DNA of 64,000 nt from Trichocoleus sp. (GCA_036702865.1 DATNQD010000087.1:310001-374000); one strand, 5' to 3'. Positions 46,314-56,241 are shown, counted from the stretch's first letter. Made by a program: numbers and translations. Notes: generated from the sequence alone by a model not told the origin.

Positions 46314-46931
46314 ATGGATCTCTCCATCTTTGTCCGCACGTTCGTAGCCGTTTTTGTTCTAGCAGATGCGTTAGGCAATGCACCGATTTTCCTGATCCTG
46401 ACAAAAGGCATGGAACCGCCTGAGCGAAACCGAGTGGTCGATCGCGCCAGTATCGTCGCTACGGCAGTCATCCTGGTATTTGCCTTCACAGGACAAACCG
46501 TTTTGAACTATCTGCATATCAGCATGGCGTCCCTTCAGGCAGCCGGAGGCTTGTTGCTGCTGCTGATTGCCCTGGACATGCTCAACGGGCAGTTAAATGA
46601 ACCGATCGTGGAACAGGGACGCGACGTTGCCATTACCCCACTCGCTCTGCCCCTGCTGGCAGGCCCTGGAACCCTAACCACCGTCATGCTTCTGGTTTCT
46701 GAATCGCCGCAAGCCCATATCAGCGTTGCCGTTGGCATTCTCGCCGCCATGATTGTTACCTGGTTCATCTTCCGGCAAGCCAACCTGATCGATCGCTTGA
46801 TTGGTGCAGAAGGCGCAGTCATTGCAACTAAACTTTTAGGGTTTTTATTGGCAGCTCTAGCGATCGAAATTGGCAGTGCTGGAATTCGAGAACTGCTGCT
46901 GACCCAATCAACCCATCTGGGATGGGGATGA
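46314..46931 (+). CDS. MarC-family integral membrane protein
   Basis: 205 residues, six predicted membrane helices. Family features are FLILTKGMEPPERNRVVDRAS near residue 22, AGGLLLLLIALDMLNG, and the central ALPLLAGPGTLTTVMLL. The role is uncertain; the link to antibiotic resistance in the family name was withdrawn for E. coli. The start is ATG at 46314, preceded by AAGGGG with 5-base spacing. Confidence 0.88.
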   Translation: MDLSIFVRTFVAVFVLADALGNAPIFLILTKGMEPPERNRVVDRASIVATAVILVFAFTGQTVLNYLHISMASLQAAGGLLLLLIALDMLNGQLNEPIVEQGRDVAITPLALPLLAGPGTLTTVMLLVSESPQAHISVAVGILAAMIVTWFIFRQANLIDRLIGAEGAVIATKLLGFLLAALAIEIGSAGIRELLLTQSTHLGWG

Positions 46932-47073
46932 GGAGCAAGCTTGAGGGCAAGATGAACGCAGAGCATACCCCGATCGGACAAAAAACTGGCAAACTGAGGA
47001 ATGGATCAGGCGCATTGTGAACTAAGATTGCTTGCCCCTGACCTATGACCTCTGAACCCCTGACCCCTGACTT

Positions 47074-48165
47074 ATGCTAAGAGCCGGAATTGTCGGACTG
47101 CCCAACGTAGGCAAATCGACCCTTTTTAATGCTGTGGTAGCGAATGCAAAGGCGGAAGCTGCAAACTTTCCGTTTTGCACAATCGAACCAAATGTGGGCA
47201 TCGTGGCTGTGCCCGATGAGCGGCTGCAAGCTCTAGCAAAAATTTCTAGTTCGGCTGAAGTGATTCCTGCCAGAGTCGAATTTGTTGATATTGCCGGATT
47301 GGTGAAGGGAGCCAGCCAGGGTGAAGGACTGGGCAACCAGTTTCTGGCGAATATTCGAGAAGTGGATGCAATCCTGCATGTGGTGCGCTGCTTCGACAAT
47401 GACGACATTATTCACGTTGCAGGCTCTGTTGATCCAGTGCGAGACATGGAGATCATTAACCTGGAATTGGCACTTTCGGATCTGTCGCAAATTGAAAAAC
47501 GGATCGATCGTACCCGCAAGCAAGCCCGTACCAGTAAAGAAGCGCAAGCCGAACTCGCAGTGCTCGAAAAACTGCAAGCCGTCCTCAATGAAGGCAAACA
47601 GGCAAGACAAGTTTTGCTCGCCGAGGAGGAAGAAAGCCTGATCAAAACATTGGGTCTCCTGACGCGTAAACCGATCATCTACGCCGCCAACGTCTCAGAA
47701 GATGATTTGGCAAGCGGCAATGCCTGGGTTGAGCAAGTGCGCGAAGTTGCTAAACAGGAGAACGCTCAAGTTGTCGTTGTATCTGCTCAAGTCGAATCCG
47801 AGTTAGTCGAACTCCCTCCAGAAGATAGAGCCGAATTTTTGGCATCTCTGGGCGTAGAAGAAGGCGGTCTTAAGTCCCTCATTCGTGCCACCTACGAACT
47901 CCTTGGGCTCCGCACCTACTTCACCACTGGACCCAAAGAAACCCGCGCCTGGACTATCAAAGCCGGAATGCTCGCCCCCCAAGCCGCAGGCGTAATTCAT
48001 ACTGACTTTGAGCGGGGCTTCATTCGTGCTGAAACCGTCGCTTACCAGGATCTCGTGACGACAGGCTCCATGACCGCTGCCAAAGAAAAAGGCTTAGTCC
48101 GGAGTGAAGGCAAAGACTACACAGTTCAAGAAGGCGATGTCATGCTGTTCCGATTCAACGTGTAG
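47074..48165 (+). CDS. ychF: Redox-regulated ATPase YchF (Obg-like)
   Basis: 363 residues. P-loop GLPNVGKSTLFNA at residues 8-20, switch region DIAGLVKGASQGEGLGNQF, and coiled-coil helices near 130-195. The C-terminal TGS domain ends KDYTVQEGDVMLFRFNV. YchF prefers ATP over GTP, binds ribosomes and responds to oxidants. It is convergent with the amidase gene. The 40 bases before its start hold repeats of CTGACCxxTGACC type, common between cyanobacterial genes. Confidence 0.96.
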   Translation: MLRAGIVGLPNVGKSTLFNAVVANAKAEAANFPFCTIEPNVGIVAVPDERLQALAKISSSAEVIPARVEFVDIAGLVKGASQGEGLGNQFLANIREVDAILHVVRCFDNDDIIHVAGSVDPVRDMEIINLELALSDLSQIEKRIDRTRKQARTSKEAQAELAVLEKLQAVLNEGKQARQVLLAEEEESLIKTLGLLTRKPIIYAANVSEDDLASGNAWVEQVREVAKQENAQVVVVSAQVESELVELPPEDRAEFLASLGVEEGGLKSLIRATYELLGLRTYFTTGPKETRAWTIKAGMLAPQAAGVIHTDFERGFIRAETVAYQDLVTTGSMTAAKEKGLVRSEGKDYTVQEGDVMLFRFNV

Positions 48166-48224
48166 AGTCAGGAGACGCAAGGGCTAGAAATTCCTTTGAG
48201 TTTGCCAATCCAGTTCCCTCATCC

Positions 48225-50150
48225 TTACCTCCCCTGCTGCAAGTACTGAAGCACTCCCCGGACGATCGCATTTGCCATCTGGCTCTGCCATTGAGAACTG
48301 GCAAGGCGGGGGGCATCCTCGCTTCCGGTCACAAAACCAATTTCAACCAGCACAGCAGGCATCGTCGTTTTGCGGAGTACATAAAACCGGGCTTGTCGGA
48401 CACCGCGATCGGTCATCCCCAGGCTGCTGATGATGCTCTGCTGGATGACTCCGGCCAATGCCTGTCCACTGGAAAAATAGTAGGTTTCAACACCGTTGAC
48501 ATCAGGACGATCCAGGCTGAGGGAATTGGCATGAATGCTGACAAATAGGGTTGCGTTGCTCTGTTCTGCAAGCTGGACGCGTGGCTCCAGTTCAACCTCG
48601 GTATCGTCACTACGAGTCAAGATCACCTGAACTCCTTGCTGCTGCAACAGTTGGGCGACTTGCCGTGAGACGTTTAGCACAATGTTGGCTTCTTGAATTC
48701 CATTAATCCCCACGGCTCCAACATCAACACCGCCATGCCCTGGATCAATCACAACCACAGCTCTACCCTGGGCCAATCTAGGTAATGGTGCGTTTGAGCT
48801 TGATCTGGGAGTTAAAGCTTGCCCAGAAGAACGATTACTCATCAGGGGGGCTTGAACTGAAGGAGGGTTCGATCGCTGCAACTCCAGTGCGAGCAGCTGC
48901 GGACTGACGGCATTTAATGTGCCAAACCTTACTCCAGATGCAGGCTGAATCGAAACCACCACCTGATTGCCTTCGTCTTGCCGCAATCTAACTCGAATCA
49001 AAGGGCTATTTTCTGTCAGACGTGGACCTGTTACCTGATTGGCAAGCTGCGCCGGAGCTAATACCACCTGATAGGTTCCCCCCTGCCAGCGAGTTGTAAA
49101 GGCCACAGGACGATCGGAGGTAATTAGCAATTGGTTGTTGACTGGGTTTAGCTCAACGCCTTGAACCGTTGCCATCGTTTCTGGCTGAGCCACAGCGAGC
49201 GGAGGAGGAGCCGCAGCACTCGCATTCGGGCGGGCAGGAGCAGGTAGACGGTCTACTGGACGGGCAAGACGGGGAGTAGGAGTTTCAGCCTCAGGTTCAC
49301 GCCTTGTTGGGCTTGTCGTTCTACTACTTGTCGTTCTGCTACTTGTCGTCTGACTGTCTGCAGTTCTGCTATTTGCCATGGGAAGCATAACAATTCCACC
49401 CAAATTACTCACGGTTGCCTGCCAGTCGCCGCTGTTAGAAGCAACCTCCATCAATAGCTGTACCGTTTGTGGATCGCTGGTTGATTGGCTTAGTTGAACT
49501 CGATTCACCCCAAATCGATCGATCTGGACTTCTGTTTGGGTCAATTGAGCCGACAGCACTGCATTTTGCAAATTCACCCTTACTGAACGCCGATCGCGGC
49601 TCCTTTCCACTTTGATCTCAGGAGCGCCACCTCTAGTCCGGACAAATAGCCCATCATCAGTAATCTGAATTCCTTCCACCTGAGCGACCGCAAGATCAAC
49701 TGGCGCAGGCGGTGAACTGGTTGAGGAAGAGGCTGGAGATGAGGCGATCGAATCTGCCGTTAGCCGTTGCGGTTCTGGGAGTTGGACAGTCCATTGGGTT
49801 GGAGAAGCGCCGCGAAACCGAACCTGTTGAGGATCAATCGTATAGCCGGAAGAAAACTCCACCACAATTCGAGTTGTGGCAGCATCCAGTCGTCCCACGC
49901 GAATTTGTCGAATTGCCCCGCCAACCAAACGGCTCGTCGGAGCTTGAACACGATCGATTCCCGGTAAGTCAATGACGAGTCTTGCTGGGCTGTTTACGAG
50001 TTGGGCGCGAGGCTGTACGCTTTCATCCGTACTAAATTCAAGTTGATTTTGATTGGCGTTAAATCTCCATGTCGATAAACTCCCTGCTTCTGCCGGAACT
50101 GCAACAGCAAGGACACTCATTAAACCAAGCAATAAACACCGAATCTTCAA
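48225..50150 (-). CDS. AMIN-domain N-acetylmuramoyl-L-alanine amidase (AmiC type)
   Basis: 641 residues with an N-terminal signal peptide (LLLGLMSVLAVAVPAEAG). Two or three AMIN-like beta domains follow (about 25-135, 160-265 and 325-430). The catalytic Amidase_3 domain (about 465-640) has the zinc ligands in VVIDPGHGG (His), QEANIVL (Glu) and SIHANSL (His), plus the catalytic Glu in AVLVEIGF. It splits stem peptides from glycan strands in the periplasm, needed in cyanobacteria for septal wall processing and cell-cell channels. A Thr/Ser/Arg-rich linker (near residues 268-285) comes from an in-frame 15-base tandem repeat at about 49312-49350. Confidence 0.92.
   Translation of the reverse strand: MKIRCLLLGLMSVLAVAVPAEAGSLSTWRFNANQNQLEFSTDESVQPRAQLVNSPARLVIDLPGIDRVQAPTSRLVGGAIRQIRVGRLDAATTRIVVEFSSGYTIDPQQVRFRGASPTQWTVQLPEPQRLTADSIASSPASSSTSSPPAPVDLAVAQVEGIQITDDGLFVRTRGGAPEIKVERSRDRRSVRVNLQNAVLSAQLTQTEVQIDRFGVNRVQLSQSTSDPQTVQLLMEVASNSGDWQATVSNLGGIVMLPMANSRTADSQTTSSRTTSSRTTSPTRREPEAETPTPRLARPVDRLPAPARPNASAAAPPPLAVAQPETMATVQGVELNPVNNQLLITSDRPVAFTTRWQGGTYQVVLAPAQLANQVTGPRLTENSPLIRVRLRQDEGNQVVVSIQPASGVRFGTLNAVSPQLLALELQRSNPPSVQAPLMSNRSSGQALTPRSSSNAPLPRLAQGRAVVVIDPGHGGVDVGAVGINGIQEANIVLNVSRQVAQLLQQQGVQVILTRSDDTEVELEPRVQLAEQSNATLFVSIHANSLSLDRPDVNGVETYYFSSGQALAGVIQQSIISSLGMTDRGVRQARFYVLRKTTMPAVLVEIGFVTGSEDAPRLASSQWQSQMANAIVRGVLQYLQQGR
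49312..49356 (-). repeat. 15-base tandem repeat inside the amidase gene
   Basis: Two close copies (49312-49326 and 49327-49341) and a diverged third of CTTGTCGTTCTACTA on plus. They encode Thr-Ser-Ser-Arg-Thr-type repeats in the linker between AMIN modules, and the frame is preserved. Confidence 0.85.
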
Positions 50151-50932
50151 GCAGTTTCACCTTACGTATCTCAACGACGAGAGCGTGATGACTCATCAAC
50201 TGGGCTAACTTCAAACCACAAATCTAGCAGCTAGGTTAGCTGAAGATCGCTCCTTCAACACTACCCCTTGCCCCACAACTGATTTTCTGCAAAATTGCGT
50301 CATTCGATTCTAGGGCAACATGACTGATACAACACAAGTCGATTTCGCCTCATTCATTTCCTCTCATAAAAGCCCAACTCAAAGCCCAACTTAAAGCTCA
50401 ATTGAGTTGAGCTGCCGAACAAGCAAATTTAGGCAGAATCGGGAAATTTAAGCTTCGCTGTGAACTTATAAAATACCTAGCCAATAAATTCCAGCCGATT
50501 GATGACCGTAAGGGCAAGGTTTGGAGTGATGCGATCGCTCAAACGGTCAAATGCTGTGATTTTGGCTAAATCTGCTGCAATATTCAGGTATTGTTTTTCC
50601 CAGAAATCTCCTGAAGTTGAAGGAGTCAGATAACGTGCAACCTCAAACTCAGACGATGCGAAATGGTAGGCACACTATCAATACCCTTCTACCCTTGCTG
50701 CTCACCCCAAATTTCGCTGTTGCAAATCCCTATATTCTGTTGCAACTCTTAATGTTTCTGGTTCCTGGGAAGCTCTATCCCTTGGTAGACTAAGGGACGT
50801 AGAAGATTCTAATTTTTTACACACCACTTAGCCGCAAGGCTGTCACCCACTTTAAAGTCAGCAGCCTCGCTCCTGGTTTGCTTGAATAACTGGGGTTTGG
50901 GCATAAAACAGCAGTACGAGTATAAGGTACAC
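50151..50932. other. Long region upstream of acsF with a small ORF and an open frame on the other strand
   Basis: 782 bases. On plus, the small ORF at 50635-50793 is listed separately. On minus, 50674 to 50477 is open for 65 codons. It reads with strong coding character (EFEVARYLTPSTSGDFWEKQ, later FDRLSDRITPNLALTVINR), but it has no ATG or GTG, its only TTG is late, and a TAG lies just upstream; it looks like a gene fragment or coincidence. A HIP1 octamer lies at 50531-50538. No clear terminator was seen. Confidence 0.4.
50635..50793 (+). CDS. Candidate small hydrophobic protein, 52 residues
   Basis: GTG at 50635 is preceded by GAAGGAG (50619-50625) with 9-base spacing, a strong ribosome site. 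After a polar start (VQPQTQTMRNGRHT) comes a hydrophobic segment, TLLPLLLTPNFAVANPYILL, and further to MFLVPGKLYPLVD. It could be a one-helix membrane protein, or an exported peptide with a cut after AVA. It lies 140 bases upstream of acsF on the same strand and could be co-transcribed. It resembles no small photosystem subunit I know. Antisense to it at the 5' end is the start-less minus frame. Confidence 0.4.
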   Translation: MQPQTQTMRNGRHTINTLLPLLLTPNFAVANPYILLQLLMFLVPGKLYPLVD

Positions 50933-52009
50933 ATGGTAGATTCTCTGAAAAAACCTGACACTGCAGAGCTTCGACCTGGGGTTAAGGTTCCATCCAAAGA
51001 CACTATCCTCACCCCCCGGTTCTATACCACCGACTTCGACGAGATGGCGAAGATGGACGTCTCGCTCAACGAAGAAGAACTAGAGGCTCTCATGGCGGAG
51101 TTTCGGGCTGATTACAATCGCCATCACTTTGTGCGGACTGAAGATTTTAATCAATCTTGGGATCATATTGATGGTGAAACCCGACGCCTATTCGTTGAAT
51201 TTTTGGAGCGGTCTTGCACGGCTGAGTTTTCCGGCTTCCTCCTTTACAAGGAACTTGCTCGTAAGCTGAAAGGCAAGAATCCAGTCCTAGCAGAAGGTTT
51301 TAACCTGATGTCACGCGATGAAGCGCGTCATGCAGGCTTTCTGAACAAGGCAATGTCTGACTTTGGGCTACAGCTCGATCTGGGCTTTTTAACAGAAAGT
51401 AAGAGCTATACCTTCTTCAAGCCCAAATTCATTTTCTATGCCACTTATCTGTCGGAGAAAATTGGCTACTGGCGATACATCACCATCTATCGTCACCTGG
51501 AAGCAAATCCTAACGATCAGATTTACCCCATCTTCAAGTTCTTTGAGAACTGGTGTCAGGATGAGAACCGCCACGGTGACTTCTTTGATGCCGTGATGAA
51601 GTCTCAGCCGCAAATTTTGAACGACTGGAAAGCGCGTCTCTGGAGCCGTTTCTTCCTGTTGTCAGTATTTGCCACGATGTACCTGAATGATATCCAGCGA
51701 TCGGGCTTTTATCAGTCAATCGGGCTGAATGCACGCGACTACGATATCCACGTCATCCGCAAAACCAACGAAACTGCTGGACGGGTCTTCCCGCTTATTC
51801 TTAACGTCGATCATCCTATCTTCTTCAAGCTTATGGATGAGTCGGCTGCGGCAAACTTGAAGATCGCTGAAATCAGCAACTCCGATGCACCCGGATTCGT
51901 GAAGCTGCTGCGGAAGCTGCCCCTCATCGGCAAGATTGGCGTTAACATGCTGCGCCTCTATGTGATGAAGCCGATCGATACGGCTCGTCTTGAGGGTTCG
52001 GTTCGTTAA
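50933..52009 (+). CDS. acsF: Mg-protoporphyrin IX monomethyl ester oxidative cyclase (aerobic)
   Basis: 358 residues from the ATG at 50933, preceded by AAGG; the frame from 50882 would add 17 residues unlike the family. A di-iron enzyme that uses O2 to form the fifth ring of chlorophyll. Iron-binding motifs are RDEARHAGF near residue 130 and [11 protein letters not shown] near 215, each with a Glu upstream. It acts at the membrane with accessory subunits not found in this window. It is followed by a strong terminator, so it is a short unit. Whether this is the main or a low-oxygen paralogue cannot be told. Confidence 0.96.
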   Translation: MVDSLKKPDTAELRPGVKVPSKDTILTPRFYTTDFDEMAKMDVSLNEEELEALMAEFRADYNRHHFVRTEDFNQSWDHIDGETRRLFVEFLERSCTAEFSGFLLYKELARKLKGKNPVLAEGFNLMSRDEARHAGFLNKAMSDFGLQLDLGFLTESKSYTFFKPKFIFYATYLSEKIGYWRYITIYRHLEANPNDQIYPIFKFFENWCQDENRHGDFFDAVMKSQPQILNDWKARLWSRFFLLSVFATMYLNDIQRSGFYQSIGLNARDYDIHVIRKTNETAGRVFPLILNVDHPIFFKLMDESAAANLKIAEISNSDAPGFVKLLRKLPLIGKIGVNMLRLYVMKPIDTARLEGSVR

Positions 52010-52034
52010 TTTGGCTCTATCCCTTTAATAACCT

Positions 52035-52064
52035 GCGGTTCTGCCTGGCGGAGCCGCTTTTTAT
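52035..52064 (+). terminator. Rho-independent terminator after acsF
   Basis: GCGGTTC (52035-52041) pairs with GAGCCGC (52051-52057), then TTTTTATTT. It starts 25 bases after the acsF stop. Confidence 0.85.
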
Positions 52065-52147
52065 TTGCCGCTGAATCAAGAAAACTAAGAAAGATTGTTT
52101 TTGCCCTTGCCACTTTCCTAAACCGAGCGCTATACTAGATGAGGCGA

Positions 52148-52224
<77 letters not shown>

Positions 52225-52232
52225 AATAAGTA

Positions 52233-52267
52233 AAAACCTGTATCCTAAACCGATGCAGGTTTTTTGC
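52233..52267 (+). terminator. Rho-independent terminator of tRNA-fMet
   Basis: AAAACCTG (52233-52240) pairs with CAGGTTTT starting at 52256, followed by T-rich sequence. It lies 9 bases after the tRNA 3' end. Confidence 0.8.
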
Positions 52268-52337
52268 TTTTAAAGCATTTTCCTAAACTAGCTAGAAACC
52301 TTAAAGGTGATGTGCTAGTTCAGGCAGCAAGCATTGA

Positions 52338-52366
52338 ATCAAAAACTCCGCCACAATGGACGGAGT
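52338..52366 (-). terminator. Rho-independent terminator of the GT2 gene
   Basis: On minus, ACTCCG-(10-base loop)-CGGAGT (stem 52345-52366) is followed by TTTTGATT. It lies about 100 bases after the glycosyltransferase stop. Confidence 0.75.
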
Positions 52367-52467
52367 ACGATAACAGCTCTTTTTAGCAGAACTAACACCC
52401 GAATCAACACCCTAAGAGGCAGAGAATTAGACCCTCAAGGTGAAATGGGGTTGGGAAGTCTTAGAGG

Positions 52468-53436
52468 CTACCAGTAACGGCTTTTGAGCCTCCAGGCAAG
52501 ACTGCCAAACTCTTGATCTCGAATCCCTTTAAGGGAAAGCACATAGCAGTAGCAGTAAACGACAAACTGCACGACGTCTTTGAGGGAAAAGAGCGATCGC
52601 ATCACAAAAGAAGGATCAAACTTGGGCGGCTCAAATTTCTTCGCTAAATATTGCGTAAACCAATCGGGGTTCGTTTGAAACAAGTTCATTGAAACGAGCT
52701 TCGCGTGGTTGCCGCCACCAAAAATATTTCGCATACAGTAATCCACTTGACCCTGCACATATCCCCCCGTAATGGTGCGTTTACGGCAGGCAAGCCAGTA
52801 GCTAAAGTTTCGATCGCGTGGGGTTGAACCAGAACAAACTGTAACGGTGCTGCACTGCTGCAAATAGCCTTTGCGATCGCCCGTCTCAAAATCTGTTTCA
52901 TACCAGTTTGTGACAGCTGTTACAAGCACATATGTATCATCCATCACAATGCCTTTCGGAATTGCGATATTGCGGAGGATGCTACCACGGGCAGCGTAAC
53001 ATTTACCGTCGAGCCGATGGGCGACTAAGTTGCCTTTGCGGTCAATAACTTTGCCAGCACAAAGACGGCTTTCAGGGTTTTGTTCGAGTCGTGTAATCAG
53101 TTCAGTCAGGCCATCACTATTAACAATCGTCACATCGGCATCGAGCAGAATGTAATAGTCAGCCTCTTTTTCGGCTTGATGCACAAAATAATTCCAAGCA
53201 GCACATTTATCAGCGATCGGTAGTTCTACAACCTGACTTTTGACGCCCAATTCTACAAAGTCGGCAATTTTTTGCCTGGACACTGCCGCCATATTATCGG
53301 TTGAGCCATTTGAAACAACCGTAACCGTAATTTCGTAGTTCTTTTGCAGCAGTATTTGCTTTTTCAGTGAGTCTAAAAGTTGGCTCACTCCCAATTCTTC
53401 GTTGTAACCGAGAATACCGATTGCGATTTTTTTCAT
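52468..53436 (-). CDS. Family 2 glycosyltransferase
   Basis: 322 residues. The GT-A fold starts IAIGILGYNEELGVSQLLDS, with VVSNGSTDNMAAV near residue 40 and the metal-binding LLDADVTIV near 97. The C-terminal part (about 280-305) has a hydrophobic stretch, VVQFVVYCYCYVLSL, that may touch or cross the membrane. The substrate is unknown. Upstream lies a long intergenic region and downstream a terminator, so it is transcribed alone. Confidence 0.87.
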   Translation of the reverse strand: MKKIAIGILGYNEELGVSQLLDSLKKQILLQKNYEITVTVVSNGSTDNMAAVSRQKIADFVELGVKSQVVELPIADKCAAWNYFVHQAEKEADYYILLDADVTIVNSDGLTELITRLEQNPESRLCAGKVIDRKGNLVAHRLDGKCYAARGSILRNIAIPKGIVMDDTYVLVTAVTNWYETDFETGDRKGYLQQCSTVTVCSGSTPRDRNFSYWLACRKRTITGGYVQGQVDYCMRNIFGGGNHAKLVSMNLFQTNPDWFTQYLAKKFEPPKFDPSFVMRSLFSLKDVVQFVVYCYCYVLSLKGIRDQEFGSLAWRLKSRYW

Positions 53437-53915
53437 TTCCGTTTTGTGGGGAAATACTGATCAGTTAACTTACTTGCTTAAAATTGACTGCTCGCACCAA
53501 TTCCGTCAAAACAGAACTGAAGTTGTATTACATATCACAACAGTTTGCCTAACTAGGAACGTTTTAACACTGATTCCAAGCTAATTCCAGCAATAAATTG
53601 CTTTATCAAAGAATTGCCGAATTAACCTTTGATTGCCATCTAACCTAAGGTAGAGAATCAATTAATTCAACTTGTAATGTCTCAACAATTGGACAGAAAT
53701 TTCTATTTTTGTGAGTAAAAAATCCGGAGGACAAAGAAGCAACCTGAATACAACTACTAATTTTTTCTTGATGTAAAACTTCAGTACGGGTGAGGGAACA
53801 CCGAGCAATGTTACTGATAAAACATCAGTAGAGAGAGACATCCGTACAACACAAAGCCCCCTGAATTTAGTAGATTTAGTAACAGGAAGACCTGACTCTT
53901 AATCCTTCAACGCTT
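53437..53915. promoter_or_regulatory. Divergent promoter region between GT2 and GTPase genes
   Basis: 479 bases, A/T-rich. Inverted repeat ACTGAT (53813-53818) / ATCAGT (53824-53829) with a 5-base loop lies about 87 bases before the GTPase start and may be an operator. No gene of useful length is supported on either strand. Confidence 0.35.
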
Positions 53916-55376
53916 ATGACTCCTTTGTTGCGGCGTCCGATTCTCATTGGTGGGCTTGGTTTAACTTTCGGCACATTAGCACTGGGCAGCCTGGACTCTA
54001 CCCTTTCTCATTGGGGAGGACCGATTGTCTGGGGCACGATCGCACTTGGCTCGGGTCTATGGTGGCTCCAGCAGCGCAGCACAAAGCTGGTTGACCTGCC
54101 CAAGTTACCCCTGACCCCGATCGATCGCTCTGCGGTAGACCGAGCATTTGCCACCGTTGAACAGCGGATTCAGCAGTTGAGTGCTGAGATGGGAGCAGAG
54201 AATGCCGAAACAGAGGCACCGATCGTTGCCTTACGCCAGCAGCTAACAACTCTGACTCAAAGCCTCGAACGCCAGCAGCTTCAGCTTTCTGTTATGGGAG
54301 GACGAGCGGTTGGAAAAAGCACCATCTCCCACCTCCTACAGAATCATGGCTTACCGACTGATGCCCTGGATGTCCAGCAAGCCGTCAGTTCAGAACCGAT
54401 CCAATCTAGCCCCACTGAGATTCAGGATGCAGATGTCGTCCTGTTCTTGACGACTGGAGATGTCACCGATTCTGAGTTTCAAACTATCCAAAACCTGATC
54501 GCCCAGCGGCATCGCGTCTTATTGCTCTTTAACAAGCAAGATCAGTACCTACCAGACGATCGTCCAGTCATTTTGCAGCGGCTTCGCCAGCGAGTCGAAG
54601 GTCTGTTACCCACAGCAGATGTTTTGGGAATTTCTGCCCAGCCTGCGCCTGTGAAAGTTCGGCAGGTACAAGCCGATGGATCAACGCAAGAGCGGCTCGA
54701 ACATCCAGTAGCCGACATTCAGGCCTTACAAGAGCGCTTAGGGCATATTCTGACCCACGAAACGCAACAGCTTGTCTACGCGACTGTGTTTCGGCAGTCT
54801 CAGGCACTTCTACGAACAGTGCAGACAGAGCTAAACCGGGTTCGGCGCGATCGAACTCTGCCAGTCATTGAGCAATATCAATGGATCGCTGCTGCAGCCA
54901 CCTTTGCTAACCCAGTTTCAAGCCTTGATTTGCTGGCAACTGCAACCATCAACGCGCAGCTAATTATGGATCTAGGCGCAATTTACCAGCAAAAGTTCTC
55001 CCTAGAGCAAGCCAAAACCATTACTGGCACCCTGGCAGGCCAAATGGTGAAGTTAGGGCTGGTAGAAGTAGCCAGTCAGGCGATCGCCCCCCTGCTCAAA
55101 ACTCATGCGCTCACCTACGTTGCCGGAGGCTTATTGCAGGGCATTAGTGCAGCTTACCTAACGCGAGTTGCAGGCTTGAGCTTGGTGGAATATTTTGAGG
55201 AGCAAAGCTATCTGCCCGAAGCCGAACGCTCTGGATTCCAGATCGATCGCCTCATCCAAAAAATCAAGTCTGTGTTTGAGGATAATGGGCGATCCGTTTT
55301 TGTCCAAAATTTGGTGAAGCAGGGCATTGAGCGACTGGTGCCGCGATCGGGATCTGTTGCTCCGAGCCAGGTGTAG
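53916..55376 (+). CDS. DUF697-type membrane GTPase
   Basis: 486 residues. Two N-terminal hydrophobic segments (about 8-27 and 34-50) are followed by a GTPase-like domain with P-loop GGRAVGKST near residue 129. A DVVLFLTTGDV segment stands in place of the usual switch, and LLFNKQDQ serves as the NKxD base-recognition motif. The C-terminal part (about 330-440) is a helical DUF697 domain that probably lies in the membrane (YVAGGLLQGISAAYLTR). Function unknown; some relatives act in membrane remodelling. It is followed by the TrkA-type gene, 184 bases on. Confidence 0.82.
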   Translation: MTPLLRRPILIGGLGLTFGTLALGSLDSTLSHWGGPIVWGTIALGSGLWWLQQRSTKLVDLPKLPLTPIDRSAVDRAFATVEQRIQQLSAEMGAENAETEAPIVALRQQLTTLTQSLERQQLQLSVMGGRAVGKSTISHLLQNHGLPTDALDVQQAVSSEPIQSSPTEIQDADVVLFLTTGDVTDSEFQTIQNLIAQRHRVLLLFNKQDQYLPDDRPVILQRLRQRVEGLLPTADVLGISAQPAPVKVRQVQADGSTQERLEHPVADIQALQERLGHILTHETQQLVYATVFRQSQALLRTVQTELNRVRRDRTLPVIEQYQWIAAAATFANPVSSLDLLATATINAQLIMDLGAIYQQKFSLEQAKTITGTLAGQMVKLGLVEVASQAIAPLLKTHALTYVAGGLLQGISAAYLTRVAGLSLVEYFEEQSYLPEAERSGFQIDRLIQKIKSVFEDNGRSVFVQNLVKQGIERLVPRSGSVAPSQV

Positions 55377-55560
55377 TAGAATCCAGGGCGAGCGAAACAA
55401 CTGGCAAAACTTGAAGAAACCAGTGGGGCGGGCATTTTGTCTGCCCTGTTTTGTTCGTCCATCTGACAACTTTACGCCTCCTGTCACCAGGTTCCTCTGT
55501 CCCCGACCCCCTATCACCTGCTATAGAGTAGAGCCACAGCACTCAAAAAGGGATATCAGG

Positions 55561-56241
55561 ATGTACGTTTTGATTGGTGGAGCCGGATTAATTGGGCTGA
55601 ACTTAGCACAGCAGCTTGTGGACTTAGGACATACGATCGCCCTGATAGACATCAACCCCATTGCCTGTCGCTATGCCCGTGAGCAGCTAGGCGTGATGGC
55701 ATTTGAAGGAAGTGCCGTCAGTACAGAACTCTTGATGGAAGCCGGAATCCGCAAAGCAGATGCAGTCGCCGCTGTGTTGCGCGAAGATGCCTTGAATTTG
55801 GCAATGGTGGCACTGGCAAAACATTATGGTGTACCTCAAATTCTGGTGCGAATGCGCCATCGTGATTTTGCCGAACCCTATCGCATTGCCGGAGCCACAT
55901 CGATCATCAATGCAGTTGATCTGGCAGTCTCCACGATGGTTAACGCGATCGAGTATCCCCAGGTAGAATCGATGATGCACTTCGAGCAAGGACAGATTGA
56001 AGTCTTGAAGTTGCCGATTCCGGCTTACTCGCCGATCGCAGGATTGAGCCTCGCCCAGATTGCTCAAGATCCATCATTTCCAGAAGGTCTGCTGATTATT
56101 GGCTATCAAGTCCATCCGCATGAGGATCTCGTTATTCCCAATGGCAACACCGTGATCGAGGTCGATTCAACTGTGCTAATGGTGACAAAACCAGGCGCAC
56201 TGCATCAGGTTATCGATTACATGCAGGGAAGTGAGAAGTAA
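55561..56241 (+). CDS. TrkA-type NAD-binding K+ transport regulator
   Basis: 226 residues from the ATG at 55561 (preceded by AGGGATATCAGG); an upstream frame from 55327 overlaps the GTPase gene and is not used. An N-terminal RCK/Rossmann domain (GGAGLIGLNLAQQLVDLGH, then IALIDINPIACRYA) is followed by a C-terminal TrkA_C domain (about 140-215). It would gate a potassium transporter or channel in response to nucleotide. No channel subunit lies beside it; the CPA1 antiporter is convergent. Confidence 0.88.
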   Translation: MYVLIGGAGLIGLNLAQQLVDLGHTIALIDINPIACRYAREQLGVMAFEGSAVSTELLMEAGIRKADAVAAVLREDALNLAMVALAKHYGVPQILVRMRHRDFAEPYRIAGATSIINAVDLAVSTMVNAIEYPQVESMMHFEQGQIEVLKLPIPAYSPIAGLSLAQIAQDPSFPEGLLIIGYQVHPHEDLVIPNGNTVIEVDSTVLMVTKPGALHQVIDYMQGSEK

